Source of the DNA: JBCDGH01 sp038751365
GTDB lineage: Bacteria > Patescibacteriota > JACMRA01
Direction of reading: 5' to 3'
DNA: 23,444 bases
NCBI GenBank assembly: GCA_038751365.1
Contig: JBCDGH010000019.1
Location: 1 to 23,444, forward strand
Shown: piece by piece, positions 17,683-23,444 of the stretch
Position numbering within the stretch: position 1 is the first letter of the stretch
Layout: each line of letters starts with the position of its first letter
Translations under genes and position numbers: made by a program
Notes under the pieces: generated by a model
What the model was told of the DNA's origin: nothing
What the model saw: only the letters and a program-made list of their open reading frames with translations
The model's database searches: none

Positions 17683-17708
17683 TGCTCAGATTCAATAAGC
17701 TATTTTGC

Positions 17709-17738
17709 TTGACAGTTGCCGCTTTATAAGGCATTTAT
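17709..17738 (+). promoter_or_regulatory. Candidate promoter of the ABC-F gene, near-leaderless
   Basis: A consensus TTGACA lies at 17709-17714. The best-placed -10 is ATTTAT (17733-17738, 18-bp spacer), which is weak. A start 7 bp past it would fall near 17745, two bases from the GTG start codon. The -35 is convincing, the -10 is not. Confidence 0.4.
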
Positions 17739-17746
17739 AGGTTATT

Positions 17747-19519
17747 GTGCCTGAAAAATTATTGTTACAAGTTCGCGATATTTCAAAGTCTTATGGAGAA
17801 AAGCATCTACTAGAACAAGCTAGCGTATCTATAGTGGAAAAGCAGAAAATTGGCGTTATTGGTAGAAATGGTGCTGGCAAGACTACACTTTTCAAAATGA
17901 TACTTGGAGATGAAGAGCCTGACAATGGAGAGATTATTAAGATGCCTAATTTGAGATTAGGTTATATTCAGCAACATGACCCGTTTTTGGAAGGTGAAAA
18001 TGTAATTGATTTTTTACAGAGATATACTCAGAAACCAGATTGGGAATGTGCTAAAGTAGCTAGTCAGTTTCAATTGAAAAATGCGAGGCTTAAAGACATG
18101 ATTACTGATTTGTCTGGAGGTTATCAAATGAGGGTCAAACTGACAGCGATGCTACTGGCTGAGCCGAATTTGCTGATGCTAGATGAGCCCACTAACTATT
18201 TGGACTTATCTACTTTGATATTGCTTGAGCAATTTTTGAAAGGCTTTAGAGGTGCTTTCATGGTGATTACACATGATCGAGAGTTTCTCAAAAAAACTTG
18301 CACTTCTACCCTAGACGTAGCTGATGGTAAATTATTTCTACACCCAGAACCATTGGAGGAATATCTGGATTTCAAAGAAGAGCAAAAGCAGCTTGCAGCT
18401 AGTGTTAATCTCAATATCGAAAGAAAACAAAAACAGCTACAGACTTTTGTTAATAGATTTGGAGCTAAAGATAGTATGGCTAAGTCTGCTCAGTCAAAAA
18501 TGAAACAAATTCAGAAGCTAGATAGCAAAAAAATATCCATTGGTAGAGCTTTTTCAAACGTAAAGATGTACATTCCACCTGTAGAAAATAAGCAAGGTAC
18601 AGCTATAGAGTCAAAAAAATTAAAAATAGGTTATCCGGATAAAATAGTAGCTACTGAGATTAATTTTGATGTGGAGCGTGGCAAAAAAGTAGCCATACTT
18701 GGAGATAATGGGCAAGGTAAAAGTACTTTATTAAAGACTATAGCTAATATATTGAAACCCATCGACGGCGACCTAAAATGGAAGTCTGGACTCAAGATTG
18801 CCTATTATGCTCAGCATGTAAATCAAGCAATGCTACCAACAGAAACTATTGAGAAATATATCCGAAGGGTGTCTAGCTTAGAAGTCAAAGATGATGATAT
18901 TTATAGAGTTCTAGGTAATTTTCTGTTCAAAAAAGCTGATTATACGAAGCCAATATCTGTCCTAAGTGGTGGCGAGAAAGCTAGGTTGTGTATGGCTGGT
19001 ATGTTTTTAAGTAAGTCAGATGTATATCTTCTTGATGAGCCTACAAACCATTTAGACTTTGAAACCGTCGAGGCTATGGGTCAAGCTTTGTCAAAGTTTA
19101 ATGGCACTGTGTTTGTTGTTAGTCATGACAGAACCTTTGTAAACTTAATTGCTTCAGAGATATTTGAGGTAAAGGACGGCTCAGTAAAAAGAGTTTTGGG
19201 TAGCTATGAAGATTATGTCTGGCAACTTGAACAGGATGCTGAAAATAACTTTAGCTCTAGAAATGAAAGTAAGCAAAGTGGTATAGTATACCCATCTAGC
19301 TCAGCAATTTCTAGCTCCAAAGAAATTAATAAAAAGTTGTACGATATGCGAAAGCAGATACAGAAGGTAGAAAGAAAGATTAGTAGCTTAAAAGTTAAAA
19401 TAGCAGATAGTTCTCAAGATGAGGTATATATCCAAGAACTAAGCCAGCAAGAGGAACTTTGGCTAAGCCTTCAAGAGCAGATATTGAATCTCCAAAAACG
19501 ATTTGACAAGCAGCAATAA
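17747..19519 (+). CDS. ABC-F family ATPase (translation-associated)
   Basis: ABC-F proteins bind the ribosome near the E site and use ATP to rescue or tune translation; some protect against ribosome-targeting antibiotics. The 590-aa protein has two ABC domains and no membrane segment. Domain 1 has Walker A GRNGAGKT (39-46), signature LSGGYQ (122-127) and Walker B ending LLMLDEP with E147. Domain 2 has Walker A GDNGQGKS (319-326), signature LSGGEKAR (406-413) and Walker B YLLDEP with E431. The linker that contacts tRNA lies at about 205-275, and a C-terminal coiled coil at about 524-590 resembles Uup or YdiF types. The start is a GTG, preceded at 5 bases by a minimal AGG. The subgroup cannot be settled by eye. 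A tiny ORF follows closely. Confidence 0.93.
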   Translation: MPEKLLLQVRDISKSYGEKHLLEQASVSIVEKQKIGVIGRNGAGKTTLFKMILGDEEPDNGEIIKMPNLRLGYIQQHDPFLEGENVIDFLQRYTQKPDWECAKVASQFQLKNARLKDMITDLSGGYQMRVKLTAMLLAEPNLLMLDEPTNYLDLSTLILLEQFLKGFRGAFMVITHDREFLKKTCTSTLDVADGKLFLHPEPLEEYLDFKEEQKQLAASVNLNIERKQKQLQTFVNRFGAKDSMAKSAQSKMKQIQKLDSKKISIGRAFSNVKMYIPPVENKQGTAIESKKLKIGYPDKIVATEINFDVERGKKVAILGDNGQGKSTLLKTIANILKPIDGDLKWKSGLKIAYYAQHVNQAMLPTETIEKYIRRVSSLEVKDDDIYRVLGNFLFKKADYTKPISVLSGGEKARLCMAGMFLSKSDVYLLDEPTNHLDFETVEAMGQALSKFNGTVFVVSHDRTFVNLIASEIFEVKDGSVKRVLGSYEDYVWQLEQDAENNFSSRNESKQSGIVYPSSSAISSSKEINKKLYDMRKQIQKVERKISSLKVKIADSSQDEVYIQELSQQEELWLSLQEQILNLQKRFDKQQ

Positions 19520-19564
19520 GTTTTTCAGCTCTAGTTGTCTTTGAAATGCTCACAAGATAATACT

Positions 19565-19720
19565 ATGCCTAAAACTAACTTTAAAAAGACTGATAATCTT
19601 GAAAACATGCTTAAAATTCTCAACCAAATCAAGCTTTCCTACAATCTCTCTAGTGGGGTAGATAAAAGACGACTTGAGAAAATTAAATCGAAGCTGCAAA
19701 GCTTACTTAATAGTAAGTAA
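19565..19720 (+). CDS. Small helical protein, unknown function
   Basis: A 51-aa basic, helical peptide with no recognised family. The ATG at 19565 is preferred. An in-frame TTG at 19535 would add ten residues, but they look non-conserved in character and lack a ribosome site. The sequence is lysine- and leucine-rich (NMLKILNQIKLSYNL, then LEKIKSKLQSLLNSK), suggesting two amphipathic helices. It begins 45 bp after the ABC-F stop with no separate promoter seen, so it may be co-transcribed with it. Its stop overlaps a small hairpin. Confidence 0.5.
   Translation: MPKTNFKKTDNLENMLKILNQIKLSYNLSSGVDKRRLEKIKSKLQSLLNSK
19702..19717 (+). other. Hairpin overlapping the end of the small ORF
   Basis: CTTACT-TAAT-AGTAAG is a perfect 6-bp stem directly abutting the TAA stop (19718-19720). 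There is no clean T-tract after it, so termination is only a possibility. Confidence 0.3.
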
Positions 19721-19757
19721 TAATTACTTTACACTATAAAAGCAAGTTTAAACTCAG

Positions 19758-19964
19758 TTATTCAGGAAGTTTGCAGTTGGTTCCAGCTGATTTCTCAAAT
19801 TCAATTTTTAGCTTTTTTAATTTTTCCGAGCTTGCTTCTTGATTTTCTTGATGGGAATTTATTATCTGTAAAGCGCAAGAATATGCCCTACAAAATGCTT
19901 CTGCGATAATTTCTTCGGCAGTTTGATTATTTTCTGATTCTACTTCTTTAAATGCTTTTTCCAT
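19758..19964 (-). CDS. Small acidic protein, unknown function
   Basis: A 68-aa ORF in an otherwise empty gap, with codon usage like its neighbours. The product is acidic and helical, with three cysteines (C25, C30, C64), no signal peptide and no membrane segment. No family is recognised. It lies 73 bp downstream of msrB on the same strand and has its own promoter-like sequence (19987-20016), which supports its being real. It converges with the small ORF that ends at 19720. Confidence 0.55.
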   Translation of the reverse strand: MEKAFKEVESENNQTAEEIIAEAFCRAYSCALQIINSHQENQEASSEKLKKLKIEFEKSAGTNCKLPE

Positions 19965-19986
19965 AAAAATACAAGTTTGCTCAAGG

Positions 19987-20016
19987 ATTATTTTGTAAAA
20001 TGCTTAAATTTGTCTA
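19987..20016 (-). promoter_or_regulatory. Candidate promoter of the 68-aa ORF
   Basis: Read on the minus strand: TAGACA (20016-20011), an 18-bp spacer, then AATAAT (19992-19987). Each hexamer matches the consensus at five of six positions. Transcription would start near 19980, about 16 nt before the ATG. Confidence 0.5.
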
Positions 20017-20037
20017 GAGTTTTTTACATTTAATATG

Positions 20038-20433
20038 TTACTCTTTTTTTAAATTTAAAATTGTAGAGTTGATACAGTATCTTTGCCCTCCTTTGTCTTT
20101 TGGGCCATCAGGAAACACATGACCTAAATGGGCGCCACAATTGGCGCATAATACCTCGGTTCGAGTCATACCGTGACTAGTGTCTATCTCAGTTACGATA
20201 GAACCTGTTATTGGCTGGACAAAGCTTGGCCAACCTGACCCTGATTCGAACTTGTCGTTTGAGTGAAATAGCGGATTGTTACAAGCAGCGCAGCAGTATA
20301 CACCCTTTTCTTTACTTAGATAGTACTTACCACTAAAAGCTGGTTCAGTTCCTTTTTGCCTAGCTATATGATATTGCTCTGGTGTTAAACTTTCTTTCCA
20401 CTCAGAGTCAGATTTGCTAACTTGATTCTGCAT
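20038..20433 (-). CDS. msrB: Peptide methionine-(R)-S-oxide reductase B
   Basis: Reduces the R-epimer of protein methionine sulfoxide, complementing MsrA. The 131-aa protein is a complete single-domain MsrB. It begins with EWKESLTPEQYHIARQKGTE (11-30). The structural zinc site is two CxxC pairs, C48/C51 and C96/C99. FESGSGWPSF (62-71) and GAHLGHVFPDGP (100-111) are family hallmarks. The catalytic cysteine is C120 in RYCINS. No signal peptide is present, so it is predicted cytoplasmic. It is divergent from the 20614 surface-protein gene across a 180-bp gap that carries promoters in both directions. Confidence 0.96.
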   Translation of the reverse strand: MQNQVSKSDSEWKESLTPEQYHIARQKGTEPAFSGKYYLSKEKGVYCCAACNNPLFHSNDKFESGSGWPSFVQPITGSIVTEIDTSHGMTRTEVLCANCGAHLGHVFPDGPKDKGGQRYCINSTILNLKKE

Positions 20434-20454
20434 ATTATCTAATAAACTTAATTA

Positions 20455-20485
20455 AATATATCGTAGATTGGTAAGTTACAGTCAA
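20455..20485 (-). promoter_or_regulatory. Candidate promoter of msrB
   Basis: On the minus strand TTGACT (20485-20480) is followed by GATATATT. The -10 could be GATATA with a 17-bp spacer or TATATT with a 19-bp spacer. Transcription would begin near 20448, some 15 nt before the start codon. Confidence 0.5.
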
Positions 20486-20548
20486 GTATTCCCAGTAGCT
20501 TTTTAGAGTTGCATGTTTAAGCAAGTGTATATCTAAAAATTGTTGATT

Positions 20549-20577
20549 TTGACATTACCAAAAAATAGATATAGAAT
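20549..20577 (+). promoter_or_regulatory. Strong sigma70-type promoter of the second surface cluster
   Basis: Consensus TTGACA (20549-20554), an exact 17-bp spacer, and TAGAAT (20572-20577). The predicted start is near 20584, with a 30-nt AT-rich leader. This is one of the two best promoters in the window and implies substantial expression of the WxL-like protein. Confidence 0.8.
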
Positions 20578-20613
20578 AACCTGTTTAAAAAATAAAAACA
20601 AATATATTATATT

Positions 20614-21624
20614 ATGATTTCAACTAAAATTTTGTTTAGAGTTGTTGCCTCAACTCTGATGTCTTTGGCGCTATTTACTTCTCTAATTTTATCCCCTTTA
20701 GTTAGAGCTGACGGGGTAAGCATTTCTATAGCTAGCAGTGAAGTAGCAGTTTCAGCTACAGGTGATATCACATTGAGCTATACTAGTACTGCTGCTGTTT
20801 CTACTTCTGATAATATAAGTCTGACTTTAGATACAGCCTATACTGGCACCCCTACATTTACGATTAATACAGAGGCAGCTACAAGCACTAATAGTACTTC
20901 AGGTTCCTCAATAACTTACACATTGACTCCAGCTTCAGTAGTCTCAGCAGGTGCGGTCTCGATAGTCATTAGCGGATTAACAGCTCCATCAACAGCAGGT
21001 AACTATGGTTTTACTATACTAACTTCTACTGGCGATTATGGTTCTGTCTTACAATATGTTGGTGATGCAAATGATGTTAGTGTCACAGCTCAAATACTTC
21101 CAATACTAACGTTTGTGATAAGAAATGATACTGATACTGCCAATACAAATACCTGTGATCTAGGCACTCTTCTAACAGTGCAAGCCGCAACTTGTGCATA
21201 TAGATTGAAAGTATTCACTAATGCAGCAAATGGTTATACGGTAAGTATGTCAGCTTCTGGTGATCTTGCTTCAACTGATCACAATTTTTCTAATGCAGCT
21301 GCAGGTAATGGAGGAACTGGAGGAGACGATATCTCAAATGCTACTGCAGGTACAGAAAAATATGGGGCTGTGATTACACCTGGAGCTACTACAAGCGGAA
21401 GTGTAATTAATCTAGCAAATAGCTATGACGCCGGATCAAACGCAGTAGCTTATAATAATACCTCTGCTGCTAATTTGATTACAAGTGCAGGTCCAAATTC
21501 TCCGGCTACCACTGGTGATACAGCAAATACCTCATTAGTTACCCATAAAGCCAATATTAGTGCTGCCTCTCCATCAGGGTTTTATACACAAACTGTGACT
21601 TATACTGTAGTAGCATCTTTCTAA
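20614..21624 (+). CDS. Secreted WxL-like surface protein
   Basis: The 336-aa protein has a clear Sec signal peptide (about 1-32, with likely cleavage after VRA). The mature part is dominated by Ser, Thr, Ala, Gly and Asn, with beta-strand periodicity, as in surface-layer or adhesin proteins. The C-terminal half has TCDLG (180-184), a second cysteine C194 that may pair with C181, then VFTNAANGYTVSM (200-212). It ends in SGFYTQTVTYTVVASF (321-336). That ending resembles the YTxTITWxL closing strand of Gram-positive WxL wall-binding domains, but the tryptophan of the name is missing. It is the first gene of a cluster with a membrane-anchored partner 53 bp downstream. A noncovalent surface structural protein is the most likely role; the family link is inference. 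Confidence 0.7.
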   Translation: MISTKILFRVVASTLMSLALFTSLILSPLVRADGVSISIASSEVAVSATGDITLSYTSTAAVSTSDNISLTLDTAYTGTPTFTINTEAATSTNSTSGSSITYTLTPASVVSAGAVSIVISGLTAPSTAGNYGFTILTSTGDYGSVLQYVGDANDVSVTAQILPILTFVIRNDTDTANTNTCDLGTLLTVQAATCAYRLKVFTNAANGYTVSMSASGDLASTDHNFSNAAAGNGGTGGDDISNATAGTEKYGAVITPGATTSGSVINLANSYDAGSNAVAYNNTSAANLITSAGPNSPATTGDTANTSLVTHKANISAASPSGFYTQTVTYTVVASF

Positions 21625-21637
21625 TCTACTAGATTGT

Positions 21638-21668
21638 TTGACAATAATATCAACCTACACGAGATATT
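21638..21668 (+). promoter_or_regulatory. Possible internal promoter before the WxLIP-like gene
   Basis: Consensus TTGACA (21638-21643), then GATATT (21663-21668) at a long 19-bp spacing. The start would fall about 3 bases before the ATG at 21678. The -35 is perfect but the spacing is poor. Confidence 0.35.
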
Positions 21669-21677
21669 TACAGTCAT

Positions 21678-22691
21678 ATGTTGGGCTGCAAAAAAATAGT
21701 AGTAATTCTGTGTAGTGTTTGTGTTCTGGCTTTCAATAGTAGCATTCCTGCTTCCACACAGGACTTGTCGCGTGGACTTGTCTTATATCCATCAATTGAG
21801 TCTATAGATTTAGATAAAGGTAAGACTTACAGCTATCCAATAACTTTAGAAAATGCAACTGAAGAAAATGTAGATGTTTTAGTAAGCTTTGAGACATTTT
21901 TGGCTAGTAGCAACGAAGGTCAACCTCAGATAACTCCTTTTGAGGAAGGTAGTCAGGAGAGAAGTTGGATTAGCTCTAATACCGAAAGGTTAAGTCTAGA
22001 AAGTCAAGCAAGTAAAACTGTAGACATAGATCTAAATATACCACTTGAAGCTGACCCTGGAGGTTATTACTATGCGATTACTTTTACTAAGCAAGTAGAG
22101 CAAACAGAGTTAACTCAAGTCCTGATAACCCAGCGTTTGGTATCATTACTCTTTCTGAACATCACTGGGGATACAAAAAGAGATGTTAGATTTGCTGGTT
22201 TTGAAACTGATCAATATGTGTATGATCCTTTCTTTGATTTTTTGACTCTGAAATCAGGTGTAAATTTAGCGGGTAGAAGCTACTACAAACCTACTGGTGT
22301 TATTTGGCTATACAGGGGTTCAGATACACCGTTCGATTCTATCCCTCTAAACCCTAAAAACAAAATTATTTTACCAAACTCTACTAGGTTTTTTGAAGTG
22401 GTTGATAAGCCCAGATTTGCCCAGAGTTGGTTGTCCAACGAGGTTGAAACAAGTTCTGAAACGGTCGAGAACTCAAGTCTAGATAGACCATGGTTTGGGG
22501 TAGTTACTTTGGAAGCTAATGCCAATTATATTAATGCCCAAGGAGAACTAAGCATAGTAAACACTGAAACTGAAATTTTGTTTATTCCTTGGAAAATGGG
22601 GTTACTAGTTTTGCTAGTTTTAGGGGTCGTATGTACTTCTTTTTACCTTCTAAAGCTCAAATTAAAATCAAAAAAAAGTGAATCTAAATAG
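21678..22691 (+). CDS. Membrane-anchored surface protein with WxL-interacting-protein (DUF916-like) architecture
   Basis: The 337-aa protein has an N-terminal signal peptide (about 5-26). An Ig-like domain follows (about 33-140): GLVLYPSIESIDLDKGKTY, then YPITLENAT and later EADPGGYYYAITFTKQ. A second beta-rich domain spans about 150-300. A C-terminal membrane helix (about 305-326) precedes a basic cytoplasmic tail (KLKLKSKKSESK). This order is that of WxL-interacting proteins in Gram-positives, which tether WxL proteins to the wall and membrane. The GGYYYAI segment and the 'N-terminal YPxSIxLxxGxTYxYxITLxN' style match DUF916-type domains. It lies 53 bp after the WxL-like gene and 12 bp before another membrane protein, so a shared transcript is likely. 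Assignment is by architecture and motif impression, not a search. Confidence 0.7.
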   Translation: MLGCKKIVVILCSVCVLAFNSSIPASTQDLSRGLVLYPSIESIDLDKGKTYSYPITLENATEENVDVLVSFETFLASSNEGQPQITPFEEGSQERSWISSNTERLSLESQASKTVDIDLNIPLEADPGGYYYAITFTKQVEQTELTQVLITQRLVSLLFLNITGDTKRDVRFAGFETDQYVYDPFFDFLTLKSGVNLAGRSYYKPTGVIWLYRGSDTPFDSIPLNPKNKIILPNSTRFFEVVDKPRFAQSWLSNEVETSSETVENSSLDRPWFGVVTLEANANYINAQGELSIVNTETEILFIPWKMGLLVLLVLGVVCTSFYLLKLKLKSKKSESK

Positions 22692-22703
22692 TTTTAATAA
22701 TTT

Positions 22704-23444
22704 ATGCCACGAAAAAAATCTACAAATTTTGTCTTAGTATCTGAGGCGGAAAAGAAAGATAAATCAAAGGCTGGCGTAAGAAAACAAAATCGTGAAGAAA
22801 AGCAAGCTAAGGTAGAGCCAACCAAATCTGTATTTAAAGATCTGGCAGATAACTTTTTTAGTGATGTCAATCGTCTGGCTCACTGGCTTTTATTTTTTTT
22901 ATTTTCTATTACTATACTTTTTACAGTAGCAATTTTTAATTTGTCGCAGAGATTAGAGAATATAGAAAGCAAGCTTGACTTGCCCAAGTCAGATACTGAG
23001 ATTTTAGCCAATGAGAGCTCAAGTAGTTTTAAAAATATACTAGAAATAACCCAATTTGCGGGTAACAGAAGTGTCGTTAATTTTGGCTCAAAAATTGAAG
23101 TAAATAAAAATAGCATAGAAACAATCGATTCACCTAATTGCCAAACCTCCAGTGAGCCAGCTACTAATAATAATTGCTTTTTAACTTTTTCACCAAGTTT
23201 AACTGGCCTGCCTAAGTCTAGTACAATTTTTACTGGAATATCCTTTGAGGGAGATTTAACTGGAGATAATTCAATTCGCCTAGATTTGGTAGATAATCTT
23301 AAGAGTGAAATTATAGATGAGAATTTTGTTGTAGACAGTAGAAACTTTAATGATATTAGTTTATTACCTTTGAATATTGCACCGAATTATAGTATTAGGA
23401 TGAATTTTTGGCAAAAAGGTTCGAATATAAAAATAAATAAAATA
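22704..23444 (+). CDS. Partial single-pass membrane protein, third member of the surface cluster
   Basis: An open frame from ATG 22704 runs to the window end without a stop (247 codons seen). It has a highly charged cytoplasmic N-terminus (MPRKKSTNF..., then lysine/glutamate-rich to about residue 50). A membrane helix follows at about 61-80 (WLLFFLFSITILFTVAIFNL), then a short LENIESKLDLP stretch that could coil. The rest is an extracellular Ser/Asn-rich beta-type domain with a cysteine pair (C146, C158). Topology is N-in, C-out. It starts 12 bp after the WxLIP-like gene stop, so it is co-transcribed and probably acts with the same surface complex. No family is recognised, and the C-terminal part is missing from the window. 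Confidence 0.75.
   Translation, partial: MPRKKSTNFVLVSEAEKKDKSKAGVRKQNREEKQAKVEPTKSVFKDLADNFFSDVNRLAHWLLFFLFSITILFTVAIFNLSQRLENIESKLDLPKSDTEILANESSSSFKNILEITQFAGNRSVVNFGSKIEVNKNSIETIDSPNCQTSSEPATNNNCFLTFSPSLTGLPKSSTIFTGISFEGDLTGDNSIRLDLVDNLKSEIIDENFVVDSRNFNDISLLPLNIAPNYSIRMNFWQKGSNIKINKI

Noticed and set aside
17670..17702. TAGCTT...AAGCTA hairpin followed by TTTT after the 16267 gene
   Set aside because: The arms are 6 bp around a 21-nt loop and overlap the coding end; too weak to call a terminator.
19994..20028. TGTAAAA...TTTTACA dyad resembling the fic-upstream arms
   Set aside because: The arms are 21 bp apart rather than 15 and there is one copy only; likely chance in AT-rich DNA.

Overview
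The window is AT-rich and bacterial, and it reads under the standard code. It looks like a monoderm or Patescibacteria (CPR)-type genome. The reasons are: several large unrecognised surface proteins; an N-terminally secreted giant protein of 3675 residues; a WxL-like secreted protein next to a membrane-anchored partner; almost no Shine-Dalgarno sequences; and small, tightly packed genes. The phylum cannot be fixed from the sequence alone. No rRNA, tRNA or CRISPR array was seen. No gene-free stretch exceeds about 225 bases.

Layout. 1-856 is an apparently complete IS5-family insertion sequence with perfect 18-bp terminal inverted repeats; its left end is the first base of the window. 857-998 holds two identical 32-bp repeats, each an interrupted palindrome, overlapping a likely promoter for a class II Fic protein (999-2051). 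2275-14558 is a probable three-gene export locus. It encodes the giant protein (DNRLRE-like adhesin region, ricin-type lectin, Ig-like repeats, M23 peptidase, LGFP-like repeats, lipase-like alpha/beta hydrolase), then a predicted lipoprotein 20 bp downstream, then a small polytopic membrane protein 18 bp after that. 14678-15592 is an unrecognised soluble protein, convergent with msrA (15602-16126, minus).

16267-17682 is a single-pass membrane protein behind a very good sigma70-type promoter. 17747-19519 is an ABC-F ATPase, followed by a tiny helical ORF (19565-19720). On the minus strand lie msrB (20038-20433) and a 68-aa acidic ORF (19758-19964) with its own promoter-like sequence. From 20614 to the window end a second surface cluster is transcribed rightward: a WxL-like secreted protein, a membrane-anchored protein with WxL-interacting-protein architecture, and the 5' part of a third membrane protein cut by the window edge.

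How the parts fit. Two separate cell-envelope systems dominate (2275-14558 and 20614-23444). Around them are protein-repair enzymes (MsrA, MsrB), a translation-associated ABC-F ATPase and a Fic enzyme with a built-in inhibitory motif. The giant protein combines carbohydrate binding, peptidoglycan cleavage, cell-wall-binding-type repeats and an esterase/lipase-like domain. That combination is consistent with attacking or docking onto another cell envelope, or with remodelling its own; this is inference.
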